64,000 nucleotides of DNA, taken from NCBI GenBank assembly GCA_965227445.1, contig OZ245751.1, forward strand, positions 4,154,001-4,218,000, in the 5' to 3' direction. Source of the stretch: DT-110 sp030148525 (lineage in GTDB: Bacteria; Bacteroidota; Bacteroidia; Chitinophagales; Saprospiraceae). The first letter of the stretch is position 1. Every line of letters starts with the position of its first letter. Of this stretch, positions 17,617-26,050 are shown piece after piece. The translations under genes were made by a program, and so were the position numbers. A model generated the notes under the pieces. It was not told the DNA's origin. It worked only from the letters and a program-made list of their open reading frames with translations, and searched no databases.

Positions 17617-18396
17617 ATGGACACACCAATTTTGTATACCGTGGAAGATCAGGTCGGCCGTATCACCCTGAATCGCCCCGACGTCTTCAATAGCTTTAAC
17701 CGGGAAATGGCCCTGCAGTTACAAAATGTGCTGGACGAATGCCGGGATAATGCTGATGTGCGGGCCGTGCTCCTCACCGGGGCCGGCAAGGCTTTTTGCG
17801 CGGGACAGGATCTCAAGGAAATGACGGGGGAGGATGCGCCTTCTTTTCCCACGGTCATCAATGAACACTACAACCCGATCATTCGCCGCCTGCGGGAATT
17901 GCCCAAACCGGTCGTTTGCCTGGTGAATGGCGTAGCCGCCGGAGCCGGGGCTAATATCGCTCTGGCCTGTGACATTACCGTGGCGGTGGAATCAGCCTCC
18001 TTCATCCAGGCATTCAGTAAGATCGGTCTGGTGCCCGATAGCGGAGGCACTTACCACCTACCCCGACTCGTGGGTTGGCAACGGGCCGCCGCCTTTATGA
18101 TGCTCGGTGAAAAGGTATCGGCCCGTGACGCGGCGAATATGGGCATGATCTACCTCGCCGTACCCGACGACGAAGGAGCCGACAAAGCGAAGGCTCTGGC
18201 TGCCAAACTCGCCAAGATGCCCACCAAAGGATTGGCCCTTACCAAGCGGGCATTGAATTACGCCTGCGACAGCGACCTGGAAAGGCAGTTGGCCATTGAG
18301 TGCGAACTGCAGGATTTGGCCGGTCGTACGCACGACTACCAGGAAGGCGTGCAGGCATTCCTGGAAAAGAGAAAACCAAATTTCAAAGGGGAGTAA
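17617..18396 (+). CDS. paaG: Enoyl-CoA hydratase/isomerase, PaaG-like
   Basis: A 259-residue crotonase. GKAFCAGQDLKEM forms the first half of the oxyanion hole, and NGVAAGAGANIALACDITVA the second. SFIQAFSKIGLVPDSGGTYHLPRLVGWQRAAAFMMLGEKVSARDA matches the PaaG branch, which isomerises ring-1,2-epoxyphenylacetyl-CoA to the oxepin; the Asp of VPDSGG is the expected catalytic acid. Start chosen at ATG 17617 (MDTPILYT), since the longer frame only adds a non-conserved stretch. A Bacteroidota-type minus-7 like TATCTT lies at 17584-17589. meaB follows after 2 bp. A generic fatty-acid enoyl-CoA hydratase is the alternative, made less likely by paaD nearby. Confidence 0.88.
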   Translation: MDTPILYTVEDQVGRITLNRPDVFNSFNREMALQLQNVLDECRDNADVRAVLLTGAGKAFCAGQDLKEMTGEDAPSFPTVINEHYNPIIRRLRELPKPVVCLVNGVAAGAGANIALACDITVAVESASFIQAFSKIGLVPDSGGTYHLPRLVGWQRAAAFMMLGEKVSARDAANMGMIYLAVPDDEGADKAKALAAKLAKMPTKGLALTKRALNYACDSDLERQLAIECELQDLAGRTHDYQEGVQAFLEKRKPNFKGE

Positions 18397-18398
18397 GT

Positions 18399-19490
18399 AT
18401 GCCCGACAAACCGCACCATACCAAACCCGAGGTGCAGAAAGGGGTTTCCGCTCCTTCGAACCTCAATCCCAATATTCGGTCGCGTAAATCCGGTCGCACC
18501 GCTATATCGGTTGAGGATTATGTAGACGGCATTCGCCGTGGCGACCGCATGCTTCTCAGCCGGGCTATTACCCTCATCGAGAGTAAGCTGGATAAACACC
18601 GGCAAACGGCCCAGGCGATCATAGAGGGTTGCCTCCCCTACAGCGGAGCCTCGATTCGTATTGGGGTAACCGGCTCGCCCGGCGTAGGCAAGAGCTCATT
18701 TATCGAAACACTGGGCAATCAGGTGATCGAATCCGGTCGCAAACTAGCGGTACTGGCCATTGATCCCAGCAGTCAGGTGAGTCACGGCAGTATTCTGGGT
18801 GATAAAACACGTATGGGGACCCTCACCAATCGGGAACAGGCCTACATCCGCCCCTCACCGGCAGGTGACTCCCTCGGTGGTGTTGCCCGAAAAACCCGGG
18901 AGACAATCATCCTGTGCGAAGCAGCCGGTTACGATACCCTCTTCATTGAGACCGTCGGAGTAGGCCAGTCGGAAATAGCCGTTCATTCTATGGTCGACTT
19001 CTTCCTGTTGCTATTGTTGCCGGGAGCCGGCGACGAATTACAGGGCATCAAGCGCGGCATCGTGGAAATGGCCGATGTGATCGCCGTCAATAAGGCCGAT
19101 GGGGACAGGCTGAAGTTGGCCAAACGAGCCCGTCGGGAATACCAGAATGCTTTGCACCTGTTTCCTCCCAAGGATAGTCAATGGACACCACAGGCTGTCG
19201 TTTGCTCCAGCCTGAGTAAGCTCGGCATTCCGGAGATTTGGGAGCTGGTGGAATCCTATGTGGGCTTTACCCAAAATAATGGCTATTTTCACAAACGCCG
19301 TCAGGAACAGGCGAGGTACTGGCTGGAGGATACCATTGCGCGGCAACTGAAACAGCGGTTTTACAACCACCCACGGGTTCGGGAAAAACTGGAAGACATT
19401 CGTCGTAAAGTGACTGAGGGCTCCCTGTCAAGCTTTCAGGGAGCCGAAGAATTACTGGCTCTTTTCTCCGAAATTCGGACAGAAGATTAA
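18399..19490 (+). CDS. meaB: MeaB/ArgK-type G3E GTPase, methylmalonyl-CoA mutase chaperone
   Basis: A 363-residue GTPase that guards cobalamin loading and activity of methylmalonyl-CoA mutase. Walker A is GVTGSPGVGKSSF, switch motifs are AIDPSSQVSHGSILGDKTRM and FIETVGVGQSE, and the base-specificity motif is AVNKADG. The C-terminal dimerisation arm ends in FSEIRTED. The ATG at 18399 lies 2 bp after the paaG stop, with AAGGGGAG upstream acting as a rare good ribosome site, so the two are one operon. The mutase genes are not in the window. A mutase chaperone beside paaG makes sense if ring and odd-chain breakdown both end in propionyl/succinyl-CoA; that is inference. Confidence 0.92.
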   Translation: MPDKPHHTKPEVQKGVSAPSNLNPNIRSRKSGRTAISVEDYVDGIRRGDRMLLSRAITLIESKLDKHRQTAQAIIEGCLPYSGASIRIGVTGSPGVGKSSFIETLGNQVIESGRKLAVLAIDPSSQVSHGSILGDKTRMGTLTNREQAYIRPSPAGDSLGGVARKTRETIILCEAAGYDTLFIETVGVGQSEIAVHSMVDFFLLLLLPGAGDELQGIKRGIVEMADVIAVNKADGDRLKLAKRARREYQNALHLFPPKDSQWTPQAVVCSSLSKLGIPEIWELVESYVGFTQNNGYFHKRRQEQARYWLEDTIARQLKQRFYNHPRVREKLEDIRRKVTEGSLSSFQGAEELLALFSEIRTED

Positions 19491-19634
19491 ACTCGTCGGA
19501 AAAACCCGCACATTCCTCCAATAAGCTCGACGATTCGGACCTAAATCGTGTTACTCTTACATAGACGTTAGGTAATCCTGTATCATTAGGTCCACGCGGG
19601 AAGCACTTAACAATTACTCAAAATACCATTCAAA

Positions 19635-20225
19635 ATGAAAAATCTGACCTTATCCATTGTACTGATTGTTGTAGGGCTCATTGTGCTCATGACGGGTTGT
19701 AATACCTACAATACCTTTGTCGACCTGGATGAGAACGTTGAAAATGCCTGGAGTAAGGTGGAATCCGACTACCAACGGCGGGCCGACCTGATCCCCAATC
19801 TGGTAAATACCGTGAAAGGAGTTGCCGATTTCGAGCAGGAAACACTTACCAATGTGATCGAAGCCCGTGCCAAAGCCACTCAGGTGCAAATTGACCCCAG
19901 CAACATCACCCCCGAGAAGCTGCAACAATTCCAGCAGGCGCAGGGAGAACTCTCGCAATCACTGGGACGTTTACTGGTATCCGTGGAACGGTATCCGGAA
20001 CTGAAGGCCAACCAAAGCTTTCTGGAACTACAAGCCCAATTGGAGGGTACCGAGAACCGCATCAAGGTGGCTCGCAACGATTACAATGATGTAGTTACCG
20101 AGTACAACAAAAAAATTCGCCGGTTCCCCAATAGTTTGTTTGCCGGCATCTTTGGTTTTGACCGAAGAGCACAGTTTGAAGCCGATGCGGGTGCCCAGAA
20201 TGCGCCTACGGTGAATTTTGAATAA
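19635..20225 (+). CDS. lemA: LemA family protein
   Basis: A 196-residue membrane-anchored protein: one N-terminal membrane helix (LTLSIVLIVVGLIVLMTGC), then the conserved NTYNTFVDLDENVENAWSKVESDYQRRADLIPNLVNTVKG segment and a long coiled helix bundle ending in YNKKIRRFPNSLFAGIFGF, all diagnostic of LemA. The Cys at the end of the helix may be a lipobox. Followed after 8 bp by a TPM gene and then a second TPM gene, a common LemA-TPM-TPM set. The role is uncertain; the set is often linked to envelope stress or membrane protein quality control. Confidence 0.92.
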   Translation: MKNLTLSIVLIVVGLIVLMTGCNTYNTFVDLDENVENAWSKVESDYQRRADLIPNLVNTVKGVADFEQETLTNVIEARAKATQVQIDPSNITPEKLQQFQQAQGELSQSLGRLLVSVERYPELKANQSFLELQAQLEGTENRIKVARNDYNDVVTEYNKKIRRFPNSLFAGIFGFDRRAQFEADAGAQNAPTVNFE

Positions 20226-20233
20226 CGATATAT

Positions 20234-20668
20234 ATGATTCGATTTTTTAAACCGGAAGAAGAACGACGTATCATTCAGGCCATTACGGCTGCCGAAGGGC
20301 AAACCTCGGGGGAAATCCGGGTACATCTGGCCGAACAGATTACCCATACCGCTTTGACTGACGCCCGGCAGGTGTTTTCACGCCTGGGTATGGAAAAGAC
20401 GGAAGCCCGCAACGGCGTTCTTCTCTACATTGTTCCCAAAGCCCACCGGTTTGCCATAGTAGGCGATGAAGGTATCGACGCCGTGGTACCCGATGGGTTT
20501 TGGGATGATGTTCGGGATATCATGCAGGATCATTTTCGCCATCACCGGTTCTGCGAAGGAGTACTGGCTGCCATTGAGCGAATCGCCGAAAAGTTAAAAG
20601 CCTACTTCCCGCATCAGGGTGATGACGATGTAAATGAATTACCCGACGATATTTCCTACGATTCGTGA
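20234..20668 (+). CDS. TPM domain protein, cytoplasmic/short form
   Basis: A 144-residue TPM-domain protein (the fold of photosystem II repair protein TLP18.3). The pattern AITAAEGQTSGEIRVHLAE, KTEARNGVLLYIVPKAHRFAIVGDEGID and FWDDVRDIMQDHFR fits the family. There is no signal peptide, unlike its neighbour. The acidic tail is DDDVNELPDD. It lies 8 bp after lemA and 38 bp before the second TPM gene, in one operon. Confidence 0.85.
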   Translation: MIRFFKPEEERRIIQAITAAEGQTSGEIRVHLAEQITHTALTDARQVFSRLGMEKTEARNGVLLYIVPKAHRFAIVGDEGIDAVVPDGFWDDVRDIMQDHFRHHRFCEGVLAAIERIAEKLKAYFPHQGDDDVNELPDDISYDS

Positions 20669-20706
20669 TCGAATCCTGTAACTACTTTTAAATTCGACTG
20701 ACATTT

Positions 20707-21519
20707 ATGCGTATCCGTATCCTCGTTCCCATATTTCTGTTGCTGGCAATTGGTTTAATGGCTCAAAAACCCATTCCACCAAAGCCCTCAACGCTGGTCA
20801 ATGACTACGCGGATATGCTTACCTCCGGTGAGGAACAGGCCCTGGAACGCAAGTTGGTTGCTTACGATGATTCTACCTCCATTGAAATTGCCGTAGTCGT
20901 ACAGGAATCCCTGGATGGCGAAGCGGCCTTCGACTACTCCTACCGCCTGGCGGAGGCCTGGGGAGTGGGTTCCGGCGAAACGAACAATGGTATACTGCTG
21001 TACATTGCCTTTCAGGACCGGCAAATTTTCGTTCAGACCGGGTACGGTGCGGAGGGTTTTCTGCCGGATGCCCTGGCCAAGCGAATTATCGAAAACATCA
21101 TCAAGCCCAATTTCCGCAACGGAGAGTACTACCTGGGGATCGACCGGGCTACCGATGCGTTCATGCAATTGGGATCGGGTGAATACACTCCCGAAGAGTA
21201 CCAAAGCTCAGAAGAAGGCCTTCCGGCCTACGTGATCATTTTGATATTGCTGATCATCGTTATTGTCATTTTCAGCTTATTGGGAGGTTCCGATGACTGG
21301 GGCGACGGTGGTGGCTACCACGGCGGCGGACGCTACGATTACGACGATTTCGGTCGCCGTGGCCGTCGTCGGCGCAGCGGGGGCGGTTGGATTGTCATTC
21401 CCGGCGGTGGCGGTTGGTCTGGCGGTGGTGGCGGCGGCGGCTGGTCCGGAGGCGGTGGCGGCTTCGGCGGCTTCGGTGGTGGCGGCTTCGGCGGTGGCGG
21501 TGCCGGCGGCAGTTGGTAG
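20707..21519 (+). CDS. TPM domain membrane protein with Gly-rich tail
   Basis: A 270-residue protein: Sec signal (MRIRILVPIFLLLAIGLMAQ), TPM domain (about 30-170; LVNDYADMLTSGEEQALERKL, GILLYIAFQDRQIFVQTGYGAEGFLPD), a membrane helix at about 178-195 (YVIILILLIIVIVIFSLL), and a Gly/Trp/Ser-rich tail of about 75 residues (GGGGWSGGGG type) in the cytoplasm. This is the YgcG-type layout usually found after lemA. The tail's GGC-rich DNA produces long frames in other phases, which are not genes. Confidence 0.9.
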   Translation: MRIRILVPIFLLLAIGLMAQKPIPPKPSTLVNDYADMLTSGEEQALERKLVAYDDSTSIEIAVVVQESLDGEAAFDYSYRLAEAWGVGSGETNNGILLYIAFQDRQIFVQTGYGAEGFLPDALAKRIIENIIKPNFRNGEYYLGIDRATDAFMQLGSGEYTPEEYQSSEEGLPAYVIILILLIIVIVIFSLLGGSDDWGDGGGYHGGGRYDYDDFGRRGRRRRSGGGWIVIPGGGGWSGGGGGGGWSGGGGGFGGFGGGGFGGGGAGGSW

Positions 21520-21581
21520 CGGCATTTTCAGGTCCCGGTCTGATTCCCTACCTTGGGAGCGACTTGTTAGACTCCAAATAT

Positions 21582-22871
21582 ATGCACCGCTTTCTCTTTT
21601 TTATTAGTTGCCTGATCGGACTCCTTGCTTGCACACCCAAGCGCGTTACTCGTTTTGCCACCTCCCAGGATATCTGGCGTGTGGTGGACTCTCCCGTGGA
21701 CAGCAGTTCTCAGCGCGGTCCACGCATTGTTTCGTTCCGACCCGATACCTACGGTACGTACCGGGACTACATACCCGACACCAGCAACCTGGACCATTAC
21801 CCGGTGCGGGAAATCCGCGTCAACGTACATTTCATGAATACCACCGATAGTGCCAGCAATTACTACGGTAAAGAAGCTCGGGAATTTGTGTACGGATGGT
21901 TGCTATCGGCAAATAAAGACCTGAAAGAAAACAATCAATCGTGGTTGCCCTACGGCGACCCCCTACCTCTGATCCCTACCCGACTTAAACTCTCCCTAAC
22001 CACACATCCCGATTACCCGGAGGCAGGAGGAGTCTACAGCCACTTCGACAATGAGCTTTTTTACTACATCCACCGCGGCCGGAATCAGAACCTGTACGAC
22101 ACTCGCGTTTTTGAAAAATACGGCCTGCAAAGGGATAGCGTGCTGAATATTTTCGTGATGCCCCACCACCCCGACAGTATCGCTTCCCCTACCTATGCGG
22201 CAAATGGTGTCGGAGTAGCCGTGGGTGGTGGTATCAAGATCGCGGGCTTATACGAAACCGGACAACCGGCCTGGGGTTACCGCGGCATCCTGAACCACGA
22301 AGTAGGCCACGTTTATTCACTGACGCACAGCTGGTTGAATGACGGTTGCCCCGATACGCCTTCCGGCAAAAATCCATGCTGGAATCGCAGCAAAGATTCA
22401 CCATGTGATACTGCTGCTACGAATAACGTCATGGAATACAATGCTCTCCAAAATTCCTGGACTCCCTGCCAGATAGGTAAAGTGCGCCAACGCATGGCCA
22501 GCGAGGATTTTCGGTATCGCAAGTACATTGCACGCAAGTGGTGCCGGCTGGCAGAACACAAAACCATCACTATTCAGGATTCCGTTACCTGGAGAGGAGC
22601 GAAGGACCTCGAAGGCAACCTTATCATCGCTGAGGGGGGATATTTGCGGGTCGAGAGTCGCATTTCTATGCCCCCCGGCAGCACGATCACCATTCGTCCC
22701 GGCGGACGGCTCATCCTTGGCCCGACGGCTCGCCTGCATAATGCCTGTGGTAAAACATGGGAGGGTATCATCGTGGAAGGTGTTGGCCGACGAATGGGTC
22801 AGATCGTTATGGAAGGGAAACCAGTTATTGAACAGGTTCGAAATCCCATTCCCGAACCCACCAAAACCTGA
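21582..22871 (+). CDS. M43-like (pappalysin/cytophagalysin) metalloprotease lipoprotein
   Basis: A 429-residue predicted lipoprotein: MHRFLFFISCLIGLLACTP has a lipobox-like LLAC with Cys17. The zinc site is HEVGHVYSLTHSW (about residues 240-252), an HExxH-x5-H metzincin motif, followed by NDGCPDTP, a cluster of cysteines, and NNVMEYN with the Met-turn, as in peptidase family M43. The C-terminal 100 residues are beta-helical or jelly-roll-like (GGYLRVESRISMPPGSTITIRPGGRL). The frame is open to 21387, but that part is antisense-like code over the Gly-rich tail of the gene before; ATG 21582 gives the lipoprotein start. GDYXXLXY follows after 3 bp. Confidence 0.85.
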   Translation: MHRFLFFISCLIGLLACTPKRVTRFATSQDIWRVVDSPVDSSSQRGPRIVSFRPDTYGTYRDYIPDTSNLDHYPVREIRVNVHFMNTTDSASNYYGKEAREFVYGWLLSANKDLKENNQSWLPYGDPLPLIPTRLKLSLTTHPDYPEAGGVYSHFDNELFYYIHRGRNQNLYDTRVFEKYGLQRDSVLNIFVMPHHPDSIASPTYAANGVGVAVGGGIKIAGLYETGQPAWGYRGILNHEVGHVYSLTHSWLNDGCPDTPSGKNPCWNRSKDSPCDTAATNNVMEYNALQNSWTPCQIGKVRQRMASEDFRYRKYIARKWCRLAEHKTITIQDSVTWRGAKDLEGNLIIAEGGYLRVESRISMPPGSTITIRPGGRLILGPTARLHNACGKTWEGIIVEGVGRRMGQIVMEGKPVIEQVRNPIPEPTKT

Positions 22872-22874
22872 TGT

Positions 22875-23399
22875 ATGAATCGATCGGGCAAGTTGTTACT
22901 GTTTGGTGGGCTGTGCGTCCTATACCTGTCGTTCCCGATGTATATGATCCGGCAGAAAAAAGCGGTGGTCCGCAAGGGTATCGCTTACGATTGGGAAACC
23001 CCACTTACCAGCCCCCAGGAAAGTTATCGCGGATATTACCTGTCCATCGATTTCCCGGCTGAGTATACCTATTCCGATGCTATTCGCAAAGGGGATTACC
23101 TCTACGCCCGGCTCCGGCAAATAGATGGCCGCCCGCAACTCACCGAACTCACTCCTCAACAACCAGCGGAAGGACCTTACGTTCGGGCGAGGGTACGGTA
23201 TCGGGAATCCAGTTTAGTTATTCTCGATTTACCCCCGGGGCTAACTAAGGTGTACATCCCGAAAGAGACATACCAACAATTGTCAACCGAATACGAAGAA
23301 GCCCTGCTCGGTGATCGCACGGATACTGTATCAATTAGGCTATTTGTGTGGAAAGGCCGCGTAGAAGCACGTCTATCCCCGGCGGGGACTCAGGGCTAA
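22875..23399 (+). CDS. GDYXXLXY domain protein
   Basis: A 174-residue protein with an N-terminal membrane anchor or signal (LLLFGGLCVLYLSFPMYMI). The family block is RKGDYLYARLRQIDGRP, close to the name-giving GDYxxLxY, after SYRGYYLSIDFPAEY. Members usually occur beside DUF4401/DUF2157 membrane proteins, which are absent here. It follows the metalloprotease gene by 3 bp and its last 27 bp overlap the end of the convergent ATP-grasp gene. Function unknown. Confidence 0.75.
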   Translation: MNRSGKLLLFGGLCVLYLSFPMYMIRQKKAVVRKGIAYDWETPLTSPQESYRGYYLSIDFPAEYTYSDAIRKGDYLYARLRQIDGRPQLTELTPQQPAEGPYVRARVRYRESSLVILDLPPGLTKVYIPKETYQQLSTEYEEALLGDRTDTVSIRLFVWKGRVEARLSPAGTQG

Positions 23400-24506
23400 G
23401 GTTCGCTCCTGGCGACGGTTGAGTTCCTCTTCCTGCACGGCATTCTTGATCTTGCGATGGTAATTTTTAAATGACTTCAATTCCGAAAGCATATCAGAGG
23501 TTCGCATAAACGGCACACCGCGCTCGTGATTTGCCATGGCTATACGCCGAACCAGCCGCCAGTGACGTATGATGGTAGCAACTGCTTTCCAATAGGAGCT
23601 ACGGCTGGCATCGTAAATATGGGTGGGCTCCGAAAAAGCACCATTCAGCTCGATTATTTTGAAGTCCCGTCCTTCCTTCAGGGCTTCCAGGCTTTGGCAT
23701 TTCACATCAAAGCGACCGTAATGAAAGCCATTAATTGCTTTACTGACCTGATCAAACTGATCGGTTAATTGCTCGTCGATGTACTGGTTACCATTGATGA
23801 ATTGGGTGCCTTTGGAATGATTACCAATGACACTCAGGGGTACTTTTTCACCAAATTCAGGGATTTGGGTCAGAATCTCCGGCTGCGTTTCTTCCAGGTT
23901 TTCCAATTGCAGCAGGGCTCGGGGTTTCTGCTCGATCAACTCGCGTACGGTCGACCGGCCATCACCGGAGATGTACAAGAATTCTTTTAGCGTAAGCGAA
24001 ACGACCTTTCCACGCCGCTCATTGGGCAATCGGTAGTAGAAAATCCCGACTTCTTCGGGATAGTCCAGGAACTCCTGAATAATGAAATCGATATTGTAGC
24101 GCCCGAGGTAAGCTTCCAGTTCGGAAGGTGAGTTTAATTTGCGAACCAGAAAACCGCGATAGCCGATATCTGGTTTGGCGATCAGAGGAAAGGTGATACC
24201 GGCGCGCAGTAACCGTTGCTCAATGGCCACGAAGGACTCGCCGGGTTTGGCGAGAACCGATTTTGGCTGTAATGCTTCGGGAATGAGTTCCAGGGTCTCA
24301 AATTTAGACTCCATCCCGACCCCACCGGCAAATAAGGCGGGGTTTGCTGCGGTAAAGAAGCATGGATGCTTAGCTCGCAGCGCCATTAGAGGCCCTGCAA
24401 TCGTCATGGGCCAATAAAAAGCCATAGACGGCCAATATTCCCAATTCAGCAGCTTGACAAGAGCAGGACGCTGTTTAATCCGGTTCCACCACTTTTTCAC
24501 CTTCAA
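23373..24506 (-). CDS. ATP-grasp enzyme, D-Ala ligase-like
   Basis: A 377-residue ATP-grasp protein. FPLIAKPDIGYRGFLVRKL carries the nucleotide-binding Lys, FIIQEFLDYPEEVGIFYYRLP the hinge and next strand, and GDGRSTVRELI the small loop. GRFDVKCQSLEALKEGRDFKIIELNGAFSEPTHIYD gives the metal-binding Asp and the Glu/Asn pair. It would form a carboxylate-amine or similar bond with ATP; the substrate is unknown. Its start overlaps the end of the NRDE gene upstream by 32 bp, which suggests coupling. The C terminus overlaps the convergent GDYXXLXY gene. Confidence 0.85.
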   Translation of the reverse strand: MKVKKWWNRIKQRPALVKLLNWEYWPSMAFYWPMTIAGPLMALRAKHPCFFTAANPALFAGGVGMESKFETLELIPEALQPKSVLAKPGESFVAIEQRLLRAGITFPLIAKPDIGYRGFLVRKLNSPSELEAYLGRYNIDFIIQEFLDYPEEVGIFYYRLPNERRGKVVSLTLKEFLYISGDGRSTVRELIEQKPRALLQLENLEETQPEILTQIPEFGEKVPLSVIGNHSKGTQFINGNQYIDEQLTDQFDQVSKAINGFHYGRFDVKCQSLEALKEGRDFKIIELNGAFSEPTHIYDASRSSYWKAVATIIRHWRLVRRIAMANHERGVPFMRTSDMLSELKSFKNYHRKIKNAVQEEELNRRQERTLALSPRRG

Positions 24507-25194
24507 TGTTCATTTTAGCCATGTCATGCCCTGCCCGCAGCAGATCGAAGTAGTGCATGTCAACAGCGTGTTTTTGCTTGATAACCTGAGTAATACTGAC
24601 CGTTCGAACCAGGTTGTTACGGTTCATGATTACGTCATTCCAGGGGTCACCATCGCCCGCATGAGTGTGAAAATGCCTGATGGCTTCGGGCTGATACGTC
24701 TGCTGTTCTTTCCATTGTTCAAACCATTGCTCGCGACGAGCACGTGCACTGGCATCGTACAAGGTTGCCGATGACCAAATATACGGTTGATCGGTTTCCA
24801 GAAAGCTAATGTACTGCTTTTTTCCATCCCACCGATATTCGAACAGTTTAGTCCGGTCATAGATTACCATTGTAAACGGTTCAATATTAGTAAAATCGAA
24901 CTGTCCAAAAAAATCACCGGCTGTTTTGTAGGAAAAAAAATCCAGGGCCATAATGCCCCGCGACAGCCGATAAGGAGGCTTTCGTTTGTGCAGGGTAAAA
25001 GCCCCATTGAGTACGCAAACGACCCGATCATCAGCGGAGGCGGCAACCCAGGTACCACCGGCACCGGTATCGCGGGGAAACAACATACCCGGCAACTCTT
25101 CAATTCCGCGAGGAGAGCGACCGGGGGCCTCGTCTCTGTTAGTTGTCAACACAAATGAATGCTCCCCTTGAGGAACGTAGGTTACGGTGCACAT
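24475..25194 (-). CDS. NRDE family (TANGO2-like) protein
   Basis: A 239-residue NRDE/DUF833 protein named for the motif seen here in FVLTTNRDEAPGRSP, with the N-terminal MCTVTYVP. The Cys2 could act as an Ntn-type nucleophile after Met removal. RGIEELPGMLFPRDTGAGGTWVAAS is the second conserved block. Eukaryotic TANGO2 is linked to haem and lipid metabolism; the bacterial role is unclear. First gene of a two-gene unit with the overlapping ATP-grasp gene. The MITE at 25275-25351 lies just upstream and could affect its promoter. Confidence 0.88.
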   Translation of the reverse strand: MCTVTYVPQGEHSFVLTTNRDEAPGRSPRGIEELPGMLFPRDTGAGGTWVAASADDRVVCVLNGAFTLHKRKPPYRLSRGIMALDFFSYKTAGDFFGQFDFTNIEPFTMVIYDRTKLFEYRWDGKKQYISFLETDQPYIWSSATLYDASARARREQWFEQWKEQQTYQPEAIRHFHTHAGDGDPWNDVIMNRNNLVRTVSITQVIKQKHAVDMHYFDLLRAGHDMAKMNIEGEKVVEPD

Positions 25195-25274
25195 AATTAA
25201 TATGGTTCTCTGACAATTTCGGCGCCTTGATCCAAAGGCTTGCGCAAAAATTGTCAGTGAAGGATTACTACTTA

Positions 25275-25351
25275 GAGCGTGTTTGGGATTTGTTTTTGAT
25301 GGCGAAAATGTCTAGAATTTGCAGTCCAAAGGATAAATCCCAAACACGCTC
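25275..25351. mobile_element. 77-bp MITE with 17-bp terminal inverted repeats and TTA duplication
   Basis: GAGCGTGTTTGGGATTT (25275-25291) is the exact reverse complement of 25335-25351, and both outer edges are followed by TTA (25272-25274 and 25352-25354), the sign of a 3-bp target duplication. No coding capacity. The end sequence and TNA-type target resemble IS5-family elements of the IS1031 group, so it may be moved in trans by such a transposase; the family link is inference. Confidence 0.75.
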
Positions 25352-25358
25352 TTAGAAG

Positions 25359-26048
25359 CTATTCCCCGCTTCGGTAGTGAATAATGACCTGGTTCTTGTT
25401 TTTTCGCTCCAGTACCGGGACTTCCGCATCAGAAGCAGGATACCCCACCGGGATCAACAGGAAGGCGCGTTCATTTTTTGGACGCTCCAGCAATTCCTGC
25501 AGAAAGTTCATTGGACTTGGCGTATGAGTTAGTGCTACCAGCCCCGCCTGGTGGATGGCGGCCAACAAGAAACCGGCAGCTATACCTACCGATTCGTTGA
25601 CGTAGTAGTTTTTTTGCTTTTCGCCATCAATCAGATCGTAGGCTTTTTTAAACAAAACGATCAGGTAAGGGGCCGTTTCCAGGAATGGTTTGTTCCAATC
25701 AGTAGCAAAAGGCTCCAGATCCGTCAACCACTCCTCAGACATGCGGCCATTATAGTTTTCGTATTCCTCTTCCTCGGCTGCCGCGCGGACCTTTTTCTTG
25801 AGGGCCGGGTCACTGATCAGGCAAAATGTCCAGGGTTGTTTGTGGGCGCCACTCGGTGCGGTGGAGGCAGTCATGATGATGTTTTCGACGACTTCCTGTG
25901 GAACGGGTTTATCCGAAAACATGCGCAGGCTGCGGCGCTTATCCATGTATTGATAAAACGCACGTGAGCGACTCAGCATTTCGGACCGGGTATACTGGAG
26001 TCCCCGATAGGGTGTAAATAGTTTTTCTTCGGTTGACATACGGTGCAT
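25359..26048 (-). CDS. Iodotyrosine deiodinase-like nitroreductase-fold flavoprotein
   Basis: A 229-residue FMN enzyme. RRSLRMFSDKPVP gives the FMN phosphate contacts and TASTAPSGAHKQPWTF the Ser/Gly loop. The lid EEEYENYNGRMSEEWLTDLEP together with DWNKPFLETAPYLIVLF matches iodotyrosine deiodinase: the Glu and Tyr four apart and the later Lys correspond to the triad that holds the amino-acid part of halotyrosine in animal IYD. Bacterial homologues, including one from Haliscomenobacter, are known to dehalogenate halotyrosines. Its start lies 2 bp after the stop of an SDR gene, so the two form an operon. A generic nitroreductase is the fallback. Confidence 0.85.
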   Translation of the reverse strand: MHRMSTEEKLFTPYRGLQYTRSEMLSRSRAFYQYMDKRRSLRMFSDKPVPQEVVENIIMTASTAPSGAHKQPWTFCLISDPALKKKVRAAAEEEEYENYNGRMSEEWLTDLEPFATDWNKPFLETAPYLIVLFKKAYDLIDGEKQKNYYVNESVGIAAGFLLAAIHQAGLVALTHTPSPMNFLQELLERPKNERAFLLIPVGYPASDAEVPVLERKNKNQVIIHYRSGE

Positions 26049-26050
26049 TA

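Noticed and set aside
21263..21607. Ala/Val-rich frame over the Gly-rich TPM tail
   Set aside because: Frame-shifted reading of GGC-rich DNA; the Gly-rich phase continues the TPM gene.
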